From Hydrogenobaculum sp. 3684 (lineage in GTDB: Bacteria; Aquificota; Aquificia; Aquificales; Aquificaceae): a stretch of 64,000 nt of DNA. The stretch is taken from positions 310,001-374,000 of the forward strand of contig NC_015557.1 in assembly GCF_000213785.1 (NCBI RefSeq). Direction: 5' to 3'. The number at the start of each line of letters is the position of its first letter. Position 1 is the stretch's first letter. This document shows positions 8,876 through 17,218 of the stretch, in pieces. The notes beneath the pieces are model-generated. The model saw nothing but the letters and a program-made list of their open reading frames with translations. It made no database searches and was not told where the DNA came from. A program made the translations under genes and the position numbers.

Positions 8876-9895
8876 TTATTCAAATACACCTTCTATTTTA
8901 TAACCGCAAAAACTACATTTTCCTTTTTCTAATTTTAGGCTTTTAATAAAAAATCTATCTCTTTCTATAACTACATTGTTGCAATTTGGACATACAGTAT
9001 GTTCGTGCTCTGATTTTATGTTGCCAGTATATACATAGTATAGACCCTCTTCTTTTCCAATCTCATATGCAGTTTTTATCATGGACTCTGGCGTAGGGTA
9101 TAAATCTAGGGCTTTGTAGTATGGGAAAAACCTTGATATATGCCAGGGCATATGAGGACCTAGCTCTTTGCTTATAAATTTAGCTATTAACCTTAGTTGT
9201 TCTTCGTCAAGGTATTTTGGCACCAAAAGAGTGGTAAGCTCAATCCACTTGTTGTGCTTTAAACACAGTTTTATGAAGTTTAAAATAGGTTCAAGTTTTC
9301 CTTTGGAATATTTTGCATAGGCTTTTTCTGAGAAAAACTTTAAATCTATACTAAAAGCATCTATAACATCCATAAGCTTTAAAGCAGGTTCTTCTGTGAT
9401 GTATCCAGCGGTTACCATGATGTTTTTTAAGCCTTTTTCTTTAGCTAACTTTGCTATATCAAACATGTATTCATAAAATATTATAGGGTCAGAGTATGAG
9501 TAAGATATACTCTTAGAGCCTGTTTCTATCGCCTTTTGTACTATTTGTTCTGGAGATATATAGGAGTTTTCAAAAAACGATTTGTTAGACTCATCTATTT
9601 TTACTTGAGATATTTCATAATTTTGACAACCAAGACAATGTAGATTGCATCCTGGTGTTGCTATCGTTAGGGTTTTATGTCCTGGTAAAAAATGAAACAA
9701 CGGTTTTTTCTCAACTGGATCAAGTGCTATAGATACCAAAGATCCATATGTAGCGCTTAAAAGCTTTCTGCCTTTATTCAATCTAACACCGCATACGCCT
9801 ACTTGGCCTTCTTTTAATTTACAATAATCAGGGCAAAGTTCACATATTACTCTACCATCTTCTGTAGTTTTCCAATATGAAGCTTCTATAAACAT
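8876..9895 (-). CDS. amrS: AmmeMemoRadiSam-system radical SAM enzyme (AmrS type)
   Basis: A 339-residue radical SAM protein related to pyruvate formate-lyase activating enzymes. The cluster motif is C83-x3-C87-x2-C90 (PGCNLHCLGC). An N-terminal Cys group (CELCPDYC and C35) and a C-terminal zinc-ribbon-like pair (CPNC and CSFC) are typical of the AmrS subfamily. Family genomes usually also encode Memo and AMMECR1 proteins; neither is in this window. The reaction is not established. It stands alone, with 50 bases to the thioesterase gene. Confidence 0.8.
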   Translation of the reverse strand: MFIEASYWKTTEDGRVICELCPDYCKLKEGQVGVCGVRLNKGRKLLSATYGSLVSIALDPVEKKPLFHFLPGHKTLTIATPGCNLHCLGCQNYEISQVKIDESNKSFFENSYISPEQIVQKAIETGSKSISYSYSDPIIFYEYMFDIAKLAKEKGLKNIMVTAGYITEEPALKLMDVIDAFSIDLKFFSEKAYAKYSKGKLEPILNFIKLCLKHNKWIELTTLLVPKYLDEEQLRLIAKFISKELGPHMPWHISRFFPYYKALDLYPTPESMIKTAYEIGKEEGLYYVYTGNIKSEHEHTVCPNCNNVVIERDRFFIKSLKLEKGKCSFCGYKIEGVFE

Positions 9896-9944
9896 TTTTA
9901 TAATTTACAGTATTTTTTACATTTTATCAATGATAATTGTATGT

Positions 9945-10328
9945 TTATTCTAAAACGTGCTTAGGAGTTACAACACAAAGGAAAACACCTTCAAAAACTT
10001 TTATATCGTTAACTTTTACAAAAGCCTCCACAGTATATTTGTTGTTGTCTATTTTCTGGATTTTGGCATAAGAGGTCATAACATCTCCTAATTTTACCGG
10101 TTTTAAAAATTTAACCTCCGCTTTTGCCAATACAACGTTTGGATGATTTACAGCAAGCATAGATGCATAATCTGCTAGTCCAAATATAAACCCACCGTGT
10201 ATAAGCCCTTTTTCATCTGCTACCATGTTTTCTTTGGCTTCTAAGCTCACTACAGCGTAGCCTTCTCCAAGCTCAACGGGAGTACCACAAAGACCTTGAT
10301 TAATCTTTAAATGTGTGTTAATCATCAT
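9945..10328 (-). CDS. PaaI-type hotdog-fold thioesterase
   Basis: A 127-residue single hotdog domain. The central helix motif HGGFIFGLADYASMLAVN (about residues 44-61) is characteristic of the PaaI/4HBT superfamily, with HGG and the acidic Asp typical of acyl-CoA thioesterases. It probably hydrolyses acyl- or aryl-CoA thioesters in the cytoplasm; substrate unknown. Two in-frame ATGs overlap at the start. Neighbouring genes do not suggest a pathway. Confidence 0.72.
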   Translation of the reverse strand: MMINTHLKINQGLCGTPVELGEGYAVVSLEAKENMVADEKGLIHGGFIFGLADYASMLAVNHPNVVLAKAEVKFLKPVKLGDVMTSYAKIQKIDNNKYTVEAFVKVNDIKVFEGVFLCVVTPKHVLE

Positions 10329-10427
10329 CTTATTAATTTATCTAAGTTATCCTGGGATTGTATGATATTGCTAAATATAAACGTATACTTTTACTATTGT
10401 AATATATCATAAGACAAAAATCAATGA

Positions 10428-11126
10428 TTAATTATCGAATTCAATCATATACTTTCTAAAGTACTTTGGAGCGTAGTGATTTTGCAACCTTGCGTTGGAC
10501 CTTTCTCTTATTGTAACCGCTTCAAAAAATGCCTTCCATAGTTTTTGGTATGTATCTTTTTCTATATTTATCTCTTTGTCAAAAGCTTCTATACTAAGAT
10601 GTTTTTCGTGGTAAACAGCTGCTTTTTTCCTTTTTACGTCGTGTATTACAAAGTTCTCCTCTTTATATCTTCTTTTGAAAAACTCCCCTAAGTAATCTAA
10701 TACAAAGTGCTTTGGCTCAAACTTTGCATATAAAATATTATCTACCTGATGAAACCTTAAAAAACCTATGTATTTGTGCCTTTCTCTATTTACCGATTTT
10801 CTATAATAAATTAGATTTCTTATAAAATCTTGATTTACATCCTTTAGGTGCTTATACTCCAAGTAGAATAAAAAACTTCTGTATGTATCAGAAAAAGCCT
10901 TTTCTTCATCATAACAAAAGCAATCGTAAAAGAGTTCTATCGTCTCTTCGTCTAACATTTGTTTGAATTTTTTTAGTATATCATCTTCTATTTGTACTTT
11001 TACAGTTTTAAAAAGAGATGGTTTTTTGGCTTTTAAGAATATAGGATTTTTTATATCGTTTTTAAAAGCCCAATACAAGGCACTTAAAAAACCTTCAAAA
11101 CTATCTTCAAATACTATATTTACCAT
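10428..11126 (-). CDS. DUF4130 (TIGR03915-type) putative DNA-metabolism protein
   Basis: A 232-residue protein with the features of the DUF4130 family: an N-terminal IVFEDSFEGFLSALYWAF segment and a C-terminal region containing ERHKYIGFLRF and a conserved Arg-rich end (NHYAPKYFRKYM). Family members sit next to a radical SAM protein and are sometimes fused to a uracil-DNA-glycosylase-like domain, so a role in DNA modification or repair is suspected but unproven. Here it overlaps the radical SAM gene by seven bases, so the pair is co-expressed. Confidence 0.78.
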   Translation of the reverse strand: MVNIVFEDSFEGFLSALYWAFKNDIKNPIFLKAKKPSLFKTVKVQIEDDILKKFKQMLDEETIELFYDCFCYDEEKAFSDTYRSFLFYLEYKHLKDVNQDFIRNLIYYRKSVNRERHKYIGFLRFHQVDNILYAKFEPKHFVLDYLGEFFKRRYKEENFVIHDVKRKKAAVYHEKHLSIEAFDKEINIEKDTYQKLWKAFFEAVTIRERSNARLQNHYAPKYFRKYMIEFDN

Positions 11127-12313
11127 AACCTTAGCTGAGTGTAAGAAGGCTTTTGGGAACTTTCTTTTATGATGGCTTTTCTTATATATTCTGGAGACAG
11201 GCTATAACCTAAGTATTTTTTTGCCACTATAAAGTGCTTTGCCTTTTTAATAGATATTCCAAGCTTTATAAGGTCCATATATTCTAAGGTTTTAAATGCT
11301 CTTGCTTGTATTATTTTCATGGCGTTTTTTCTACCGATGCCAGGCACTCTTATGAGCTCTTCGTAGGAGGCTTTGTTTACATCTATTGGGTATAGATGTA
11401 TATTTTTAATGGCGTAGGCGGTTTTTGGGTCTAGCTCTAAGTCTAAGTTTGAATCTTTTTCAACAATCTCTTCATACTTAAAATCGTAAAATCTAAGAAG
11501 CCAATCAGCCTGGTAAAGCCTATGTTCTCTTAAAAGAGGTGTTTTATCCACTTTTATATGCTTTGTGTTTGGAACTGGTATATAAGCTGAGTAATACATT
11601 CTTTTTAGTATTTTCTTTTCGTAAAAATAAGAGGCAAGCCTTAAAATCTGATAATCTGGCTCGTTGGTAGCCCCCACTATAAGCTGTGTTGAGGTGCTTG
11701 CTACTGGCTTTTCACTGCTCTCTCTTAGATTTTTTAAAAACATCAGAGGTTTTAAGACGTTGTCTTTATTTTTTTCCGGTGCTAAAAGCTTTAAACTTTG
11801 CTCAGTAGGAAGCTCTATATTTGAGCTAACCCTATCTGCTAGTTTAGAAGCTTCTTCTATGAGCTCTTTGGAAGCTCCTGGTATAAGTTTTAGGTGTATA
11901 TATCCGTTAAATTTATATTCTTCTCTTAAAATTTTTACGGTTTTTAACATTAGTTCCATCGTATGATCTGGGGACTTTGCTATACCAGAGCTTAAAAATA
12001 AACCTTCTATGTAGTTTCTTTTGTAAAAGTTTATAGTGATATCGGCAAGCTCTCTTGGTGTAAAAGAAGCTCTTTTTATATTGTTGGACGCTCTATTTAT
12101 ACAATATTCGCAGTCAAATATACATACGTTTGTAAAAAGCACTTTAAGAAGCGAGACGCATCTTCCATCGGATGTAAACGTATGGCAAACCCCTGGTGCA
12201 TAGGAGTTTCCTATACCACCTTCTATAGTTTCTCTAACTCCTCCAGAGCTGGCACAAGATACGTCGTATTTAGCACCATCAGCTAATATTCTGAGTTTTT
12301 GCTCAACATCCAT
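11120..12313 (-). CDS. Putative DNA modification/repair radical SAM protein (TIGR03916 type)
   Basis: A 397-residue radical SAM enzyme with the cluster motif C64-x3-C68-x2-C71 (CIFDCEYC). The C terminus has a helix-hairpin-helix DNA-binding motif, YEELIRVPGIGRKNA (about residues 315-330). The combination matches the family paired with DUF4130 proteins. The partner gene follows with a seven-base overlap. A TATATT box (12322-12327) lies eight bases before the ATG, suggesting a near-leaderless transcript. The reaction is unknown; repair or modification of nucleic acid is inferred from the HhH motif and the partner. Confidence 0.82.
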   Translation of the reverse strand: MDVEQKLRILADGAKYDVSCASSGGVRETIEGGIGNSYAPGVCHTFTSDGRCVSLLKVLFTNVCIFDCEYCINRASNNIKRASFTPRELADITINFYKRNYIEGLFLSSGIAKSPDHTMELMLKTVKILREEYKFNGYIHLKLIPGASKELIEEASKLADRVSSNIELPTEQSLKLLAPEKNKDNVLKPLMFLKNLRESSEKPVASTSTQLIVGATNEPDYQILRLASYFYEKKILKRMYYSAYIPVPNTKHIKVDKTPLLREHRLYQADWLLRFYDFKYEEIVEKDSNLDLELDPKTAYAIKNIHLYPIDVNKASYEELIRVPGIGRKNAMKIIQARAFKTLEYMDLIKLGISIKKAKHFIVAKKYLGYSLSPEYIRKAIIKESSQKPSYTQLRLW

Positions 12314-12360
12314 ACGTTATAAATATAATGCGTTTTTAATCTTTTAGAATGATAAAGTTT

Positions 12361-12738
12361 TTATTTTGCTATTTTAACCAAAAATTCTGGTATTTCATCT
12401 TTTTTAAGCACAAAATCTACACAACCGGTTTTTATGGCATTTTCTGGCATAGCCCACAATATAGCAGATTTTGGATCTTCGGCTACCGTAATACCGCCAT
12501 TTTTCTTAACATCCACTATACCCTTAGACCCGTCGTCGCCCATGCCAGTCATTACTATACCGCAGGTGTTTTCCTTAAAAACCTTGGCACAAGAAGACAA
12601 AAGCAAGTTGGCAGATGGTACATATATTATAGAATCTGAATTTAGATGCTCTGCAAAGCTTTTTGTAAATGTATCTGGCATATGTATAGCAATAACTATA
12701 GGATAAGGAGAATCAGCTGGGAGCTTTGGAAGTGTCAC
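12361..12738 (-). pseudogene. Remnant of chemotaxis methylesterase CheB (N-terminus and middle lost)
   Basis: The 125 residues align by eye with the CheB methylesterase domain: the catalytic-His region (IAIHMPDTFTKSFAEHL) and the catalytic-Asp region (VMTGMGDDGSKGI) through to the C terminus. The N-terminal receiver domain and the GASTGG segment carrying the catalytic Ser are absent. About 60 residues between the His and Asp motifs are also missing, bridged only by IIYVPSANLLLSS, which resembles the RPSVDVLF segment. The catalytic triad is therefore incomplete. A GTG overlaps the uppP stop (GTGA), so the remnant may be translated by coupling. It looks like a doubly deleted gene rather than an active enzyme. 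Confidence 0.72.
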
Positions 12739-13505
12739 CTCAAAAGATAAGCTAAATAAGCTAATCCAGTAATTATTCTATAATATCCAAAAATTTTAAG
12801 ATTGTTGAAAGATATGAAATTTAAGAAAGTTTTTACAGAAACAATTGCAAAAACAAGGGCTGTTATAAAGCTAATACCCATTGGTAATATATCTTGGTGA
12901 CGAATTTGACTATGGTCTTTAAGAAGTGAATATAAACCAGCGCTAAGTATTGTTGGTATTGCTATTAGAAAAGAAAAATCAGCGGCAGTTTTTCTCTCAA
13001 AGCCTATAAGCATAGCGCCTATGATAGTAGCACCAGAACGAGAAACTCCAGGTATCAAGGCAAGAGATTGAATAAAGCCTACGGCTATTGCGTCTTTTAT
13101 GGTAACATCTTTTAAACTTGTGATTTTTGGCTTTTTGGACAAAGATTCTACTATTATGATAATAACACCACCAATAAATACCATACTTGCGGTAATGAGT
13201 GGATTACCAAGAAGATAGTGTTTGATTGGTTTGTAAAATAAAAATCCTATGGCACCTGTTGGCACGAATCCAGCTATTATTTTAAGCCATATTTCTTTAT
13301 CTACTATAAGCCTTTTTGAATAAAGTATTATTACTGCTATTACCGCTCCTATTTGCATGAATATTTCATATATTTTAAAGGCAGGGTTTTCTGTATTTAT
13401 ACCAAGAAGCTTTCCCACCAGTGTTAAGTGCCCTGCTGCCGATACTGGTAAAAATTCCAAAGCTCCTTCTACTATGCCAAGTATAATAGCATGTACGATG
13501 GTCAA
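12735..13505 (-). CDS. uppP: Undecaprenyl-diphosphatase
   Basis: This membrane enzyme recycles the undecaprenyl carrier lipid by removing a phosphate from undecaprenyl pyrophosphate, for peptidoglycan and LPS synthesis. Motifs of the BacA/UppP family are present: LGIVEGALEFLPVSAAGH at the N terminus (catalytic Glu region) and PGVSRSGATI in the middle. At 256 residues with about seven or eight membrane segments it is of normal length. It overlaps lptA by four bases and so lies in an envelope operon (lptC-lptA-uppP). Confidence 0.92.
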   Translation of the reverse strand: MTIVHAIILGIVEGALEFLPVSAAGHLTLVGKLLGINTENPAFKIYEIFMQIGAVIAVIILYSKRLIVDKEIWLKIIAGFVPTGAIGFLFYKPIKHYLLGNPLITASMVFIGGVIIIIVESLSKKPKITSLKDVTIKDAIAVGFIQSLALIPGVSRSGATIIGAMLIGFERKTAADFSFLIAIPTILSAGLYSLLKDHSQIRHQDILPMGISFITALVFAIVSVKTFLNFISFNNLKIFGYYRIITGLAYLAYLLR

Positions 13506-14014
13506 GGTTTTGCTCCGTTACCGTTTGGTATAAATATAGATTGTACTCTTTTGCCAGTTACTATAGCTTTATCCAATTTTCTATAATATATAACTTTATC
13601 TCCTTGTACTACATCGCCTTTGTTTTCCAAGTAAGCATTACCAGTTACTATAATCTCATCTTGGGGAGCGTCGTATTCTATAACATTGCCTTTTATAAGC
13701 TTGTTAGGTTCAGTATAAACAGGGTTTCCTGTGGCTATTATTTTTTCTATTTTTTTGTTTTTGTCTAAAAATATTTTTAGCTCTTGGCAAGTTAGTTTTC
13801 CGTTGCCCCTTGTAGCTACTACGTTGCCGGTGTATGTGATTATATTGTTGTTATAATCCATTTTGTTTGCTTCTATATATATAGGTTTGTTATTGTTTTG
13901 GGTGTTTTGAGCTTTTACGCTTTGCATTGGTTTTTCTACTTTACTAAAAGCTAAAAACGACAACATAAAACTTAATATCACAAAAACTAATTTTTTATTT
14001 GCTTTATTTTTCAT
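13502..14014 (-). CDS. lptA: LptA/OstA-like periplasmic LPS transport protein
   Basis: A 170-residue secreted protein with an N-terminal signal segment (about residues 9-25). The following OstA domain begins PIYIEANKMDYNNN and has repeated short beta strands (ITYTGNVVA, EIIVTGNAYLENKGD) of the LptA jelly-roll type. It would bridge LptC in the inner membrane to LptD in the outer membrane. It overlaps lptC upstream and uppP downstream. An lptD homologue with a similar N-terminal domain lies at the far end of this window. Confidence 0.82.
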   Translation of the reverse strand: MKNKANKKLVFVILSFMLSFLAFSKVEKPMQSVKAQNTQNNNKPIYIEANKMDYNNNIITYTGNVVATRGNGKLTCQELKIFLDKNKKIEKIIATGNPVYTEPNKLIKGNVIEYDAPQDEIIVTGNAYLENKGDVVQGDKVIYYRKLDKAIVTGKRVQSIFIPNGNGAKP

Positions 14015-14507
14015 AGCTTTTAATATTATAAACTACAACATGAAGAGATGGCTTTAAATTTATATCAAAAGATTTCCCGTAGGAGATAAATTTATCTTCC
14101 GAAATTATTATATCATCGTTGGCCCAAAAGTGTGAATTTTTCAAATCTATGTTTGTGTATTGGGTATATATTTTGTCTTGGGTAGTTTTATCAGATTTTG
14201 AAAATACTACATCTTTTTTTAAATATCCAACACCAGAGGTTTTGTTTATAACACCTTCTTTTGCCGTAATTGTATAAGGATAGTCTGTAGCTTTTATGTT
14301 CTTTAGCGTTATATTTTGTCCTTTTATTATCAATATATCGCCCTCAACATTCCATTGATCATGGTCATTTGAGTATATGTGAATGTCTATTTTTTTTAAC
14401 ACCTGTGGAGAATTTATAAAATGGTTGTTTGTATGTTCTTTTTCGTATATAAAAAAAGCCCCTATACTTAAAAATAAAACAACAATTAAAGATATTATAA
14501 TTTGCAC
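14004..14507 (-). CDS. lptC: LptC-like LPS export protein
   Basis: A 167-residue protein with a single N-terminal membrane anchor (about residues 2-20) and a beta-rich periplasmic domain of the LptC/YrbK type. The identification rests on size, topology and position immediately before lptA; sequence in this family is poorly conserved. The start is GTG 14507. A TATAAT box lies six bases before it (14514-14519 on this strand), so the lptC-lptA-uppP transcript is probably leaderless. Confidence 0.75.
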   Translation of the reverse strand: MQIIISLIVVLFLSIGAFFIYEKEHTNNHFINSPQVLKKIDIHIYSNDHDQWNVEGDILIIKGQNITLKNIKATDYPYTITAKEGVINKTSGVGYLKKDVVFSKSDKTTQDKIYTQYTNIDLKNSHFWANDDIIISEDKFISYGKSFDINLKPSLHVVVYNIKSYEK

Positions 14508-14526
14508 AAAATAATTATATCAGAGA

Positions 14527-14769
14527 TTACTCTGTAAATATTTGACCTTCTATAGGTTGAACGTCTATACCTTTTTCTTGCATAAACTTCATAGCTTTTT
14601 CTATTTCTTCTATATCTCCATCTATTTCTATATTTAGTATAGCGCTATCTTGGGTGACCTTTGCCATCTTTATGTTTACTATGATGTTAAAGTTCTTACA
14701 TATGTTGCATATAATAGGTTCTTTAGCTACGTTTTCTGGATATATAAGTCTTAACCTTACAAAGTTCAT
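14527..14769 (-). CDS. NIL-domain protein
   Basis: An 80-residue protein consisting of one NIL domain, a ferredoxin-fold module otherwise found at the C terminus of methionine ABC-transporter ATPases or next to 4Fe-4S ferredoxin domains. The start MNFVRLRLIYP and the later DGDIEEIEKAMKFMQEKGIDV are characteristic. Stand-alone NIL proteins occur near sulfur-metabolism genes in several lineages; the ligand here is unknown. It is divergent from exbB across 47 bases. A TATAAT box (14776-14781) lies six bases before the ATG. Confidence 0.7.
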   Translation of the reverse strand: MNFVRLRLIYPENVAKEPIICNICKNFNIIVNIKMAKVTQDSAILNIEIDGDIEEIEKAMKFMQEKGIDVQPIEGQIFTE

Positions 14770-14803
14770 ACAGATATTATAACATGAAAAAGCTATTTTA
14801 ATT

Positions 14804-14809
14804 TATAAT
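14804..14809 (+). promoter_or_regulatory. -10 box of the exbB-exbD-tonB operon
   Basis: TATAAT is seven bases before the exbB ATG at 14817, so transcription would begin at the start codon. On the opposite strand 14776-14781 is also a perfect TATAAT, six bases before the NIL-domain gene. The 47-base divergent gap thus holds two start-proximal -10 boxes and no obvious Shine-Dalgarno for either gene. No Fur-box-like palindrome was recognised. Confidence 0.5.
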
Positions 14810-14816
14810 AAATGCT

Positions 14817-15272
14817 ATGATTACAAAGTTTTTACTAAAATTGGCTCTAATAGGTGGAGACCCGGTGCTTTACCTTCTCATAGTTATGAGTATTTTCTCT
14901 GTGGCTGTTATGATAGAGAGATTTTTAACTTACAGGTATGTAAGCAAGAGGCTTGAGCTTTTTAAAGAATTAGAACTAAGAATAACCCTTGACAAAAGAC
15001 TTGGCATATTGGCCACATTTGGCAACAACGCACCGTTTATAGGGCTTTTTGGCACAGTGTTAGGGGTTATAAAAGCTTTTAACGATTTGGGAAGTTCTTC
15101 TCAATTTGGTGTAAAAGTGGTAATGGAAGGCATTTCTCAGGCTTTGGTGTCTACTGCAATGGGACTTTTTGTGGCTATCCCTTCTGTTGTTGCTTATAAT
15201 TATTTTGTAAGAAAAATGAAATACTTGCTCTTGCTACATGAAAGCAAAAGGAAAATCCATGAAAGAATTTGA
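14817..15272 (+). CDS. exbB: ExbB/TolQ-type proton-channel protein
   Basis: With ExbD this forms the inner-membrane motor that energises TonB. The 151 residues contain a first membrane segment (about 18-35) and the conserved MotA/TolQ/ExbB core: NNAPFIGLFGTVLGVIKAF and the later STAMGLFVAIPSVVAYN. It belongs to the short ExbB class without a long N-terminal region. It is the first gene of a three-gene operon with exbD and tonB. The translation start is supported by the -10 box seven bases upstream. Confidence 0.85.
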   Translation: MITKFLLKLALIGGDPVLYLLIVMSIFSVAVMIERFLTYRYVSKRLELFKELELRITLDKRLGILATFGNNAPFIGLFGTVLGVIKAFNDLGSSSQFGVKVVMEGISQALVSTAMGLFVAIPSVVAYNYFVRKMKYLLLLHESKRKIHERI

Positions 15273-15654
15273 CCAAGATAAAGAGATATCCGAAATAAAC
15301 ATGACCCCTTTTGTGGATATTGTGCTTGTGATACTTATAATATTTATGGCTACTGCCACTTTTATGGTGGAAGGTAAAATTCCAGTAAATCTTCCAAAGG
15401 CTAAAACTTCAGAACGAACCACCGTATCTACAAAACCTGTAGTTGTGGCTATAAAAAAAGACGGTACAATACTAATAGATAATAACGTTATAAGCGGTAA
15501 TTTAGAAAGCGCTTTATCAAAAGTGGCTAATAAAGATTCTACCATAGTGTTACAGGCTTCTAAGGATACACCTTTTCAAAATGTAGTAAGTGTAATAGAC
15601 GCTTGCAGAGAGCTTGGTATAAATAAGTATATGATAGAAACGAAGAAAGAATGA
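15259..15654 (+). CDS. exbD: ExbD/TolR-type proton-channel protein
   Basis: A 131-residue protein with one membrane segment that begins NMTPFVDIVLVILIIFM, carrying the conserved membrane Asp of ExbD/TolR that is thought to conduct protons. A periplasmic domain follows. I chose ATG 15259 because AAAGGA lies six bases before it; an ATG at 15238 would add seven residues. It overlaps exbB by 14 bases and tonB by four. The tonB neighbour favours ExbD over TolR. Confidence 0.85.
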   Translation: MKEFDQDKEISEINMTPFVDIVLVILIIFMATATFMVEGKIPVNLPKAKTSERTTVSTKPVVVAIKKDGTILIDNNVISGNLESALSKVANKDSTIVLQASKDTPFQNVVSVIDACRELGINKYMIETKKE

Positions 15655-16475
15655 CCCCACGTCTTAAAACCCGTCAAAAAGAGTATTTTATTTTAGGTAT
15701 TTTGATTTCTTTACTACTTCATATTTGGCTTTTAATAGCTTTTATCCATATAAAAACCAAAAAACCAAAGAAAAATAAACCAATAGAGATAACACTAGTA
15801 CAAAAAGGTGTACCGAACAGAGCTATAGTCCCACCTGCTATACCGATGCCCCCAGTCCCTTTACAAAAACCTTCAAAGCCTCATCGCATTTCAAAACCAT
15901 CAATAAAACCGTCAACTCATAACCATGTTAATAGACCCTCTACTCAAAAGTACGAAGCACTTCCTTCTCATATTTTAAACTCTTTGCCCAAAAGTAGCTA
16001 CAAACCCCATATTGAATCTCAATCAAAACCAACAGCTTCTTCACCAGCACCATCTTCCAAACCAAACACAAAGACATCTTTACCTTCTACTCCTATGGCG
16101 AAAGAAGGACAAAAACACTACAATGCAAAGGCAAATCTAAATTTAAACATAAAACAATTTGTAAAAAAAGAAGAAAGTGTTTATCAATATCTTAGCTGGC
16201 TTATTAGATATCTTAATAGACAGGCTAGAGAAAGAGATTTGTATCCTAAAGAAGCTAAAAGACTTGGTATAAAGGGCGAGGTGGTGGTACGAGTTACTAT
16301 AAACAAAGATGGAACAATAGATAAGTCTTCTTTGAAAGTTGTACAATCAAGCGGTTACAAGATTTTAGACGAAAGTGCACCAAAAATCATATACGAACTT
16401 TCCCCTTTTAGAAAACCACCAAAGAAGATAACAATCAATTTACCTGTGTATTTTTTAATAAATGGCTATTATTAA
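15651..16475 (+). CDS. tonB: TonB energy-transducing protein
   Basis: The 274 residues show the TonB layout: a short cytoplasmic end, one membrane anchor (about residues 13-33), a long Pro/Lys/Ser-rich periplasm-spanning region (about 45-145), and a C-terminal TonB domain (about 195-274) with GIKGEVVVRVTINKDGTI. It would couple the proton-motive force to outer-membrane receptors for iron or other nutrients; no receptor gene is in this window. It is the last gene of the operon and converges on the Nfu-type gene with a four-base overlap. Confidence 0.88.
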   Translation: MTPRLKTRQKEYFILGILISLLLHIWLLIAFIHIKTKKPKKNKPIEITLVQKGVPNRAIVPPAIPMPPVPLQKPSKPHRISKPSIKPSTHNHVNRPSTQKYEALPSHILNSLPKSSYKPHIESQSKPTASSPAPSSKPNTKTSLPSTPMAKEGQKHYNAKANLNLNIKQFVKKEESVYQYLSWLIRYLNRQARERDLYPKEAKRLGIKGEVVVRVTINKDGTIDKSSLKVVQSSGYKILDESAPKIIYELSPFRKPPKKITINLPVYFLINGYY

Positions 16476-16729
16476 TGGCTTATATTGATCTTAGGGTATA
16501 AAATCTCTACCTTTTTAACCCATCTAAGATTACCTTTGATAGATGTATCTATAACATTTTTTACCGACATGTCCACTACAGGACAATCGGAACATCCACC
16601 TTCAAATTGGAGATAAACTACGTTGTCTTTTACGTCCACCAATTTTAAATTACCATGATGAGTATCTAAAGCTGGCCTTATCATCTGTAAAATTCTTTCT
16701 ACTTCTTGAAGCTTGTCTTCCATAAACAC
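16472..16729 (-). CDS. NifU C-terminal-domain (Nfu-type) Fe-S protein
   Basis: An 85-residue single NifU-C domain: LQMIRPALDTHHGNLKLVDV and the cluster ligand motif C-x2-C in GGCSDCPVV. Such proteins carry and deliver Fe-S clusters. It ends a minus-strand operon that also encodes an IscU-like scaffold, a PP-loop ATPase, a TusA-like protein and a DUF1858-like protein, so a role in sulfur or Fe-S trafficking is likely. A good ribosome-binding site (AAGGAGTG) precedes the start. Confidence 0.85.
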   Translation of the reverse strand: MFMEDKLQEVERILQMIRPALDTHHGNLKLVDVKDNVVYLQFEGGCSDCPVVDMSVKNVIDTSIKGNLRWVKKVEILYPKINISH

Positions 16730-16735
16730 ACTCCT

Positions 16736-16963
16736 TTAAGAAGCTAAAGAAACTATCTTGTTCCAGACTTCGTATTTTTCTTCTTCTGGCACCCTTGATA
16801 TTCTGAAAAGACCATGAACAGAAAGTTTATCTCCCAATACATCTAAGACATCCTCTTCTATGAGCTTTTTAAGACCGTAATCCATCAGTAAATTTCTGCT
16901 TTCTGGCACCACTTCAAACAGCTCCACCAAAACCATATCCATGCTTAACCTTACGTTGTTCAT
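16736..16963 (-). CDS. DUF1858-like small protein
   Basis: A 75-residue acidic protein starting MNNVRLSMDMVLVELFEVVPESRNLLMDYGL, resembling DUF1858 domains (about 60 residues, often found with hybrid-cluster or sulfur-transfer proteins). Many DUF1858 domains have a Cys pair after the GL motif; this one has no cysteine at all. It sits between a TusA-like and an Nfu-type gene. An AAGGAGG ribosome site precedes the start. Function is unknown. Confidence 0.6.
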   Translation of the reverse strand: MNNVRLSMDMVLVELFEVVPESRNLLMDYGLKKLIEEDVLDVLGDKLSVHGLFRISRVPEEEKYEVWNKIVSLAS

Positions 16964-16972
16964 AAGGCCTCC

Positions 16973-17218
16973 TTACTCTTTAACCTTTTTTACAAAAGCG
17001 TGAAACTCACCATCTTCTTCATAAATTCCTAAAAACTCTTGTCCGGTGGCTTTGCACCACGCCGGCACATCTTCTACTACACCAGGATCATCTGCTATAA
17101 GCTCAATCACTTGTCCTATCTGCATCTGTTTCATTTGATTGCTTAACTCTGATATAGGTATCGGACAATAGGTACCGCATACGTTATGCTCTACATCTGC
17201 CTTAATGTCATCTAACAT
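16973..17218 (-). CDS. TusA/SirA-like sulfur-carrier protein
   Basis: An 81-residue protein with the TusA signature CGTYCPIPISELSNQM: the CPxP motif with the sulfur-carrying Cys, followed by the helix. The second half contains DDPGVVEDVPAWCKATGQEF, the typical DPG and W-C region. TusA-like proteins accept persulfide sulfur and pass it to tRNA thiolation, molybdopterin or sulfur-oxidation enzymes. It overlaps the PP-loop gene by 11 bases, so its most direct partner may be that thiolation-type enzyme. Confidence 0.85.
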   Translation of the reverse strand: MLDDIKADVEHNVCGTYCPIPISELSNQMKQMQIGQVIELIADDPGVVEDVPAWCKATGQEFLGIYEEDGEFHAFVKKVKE

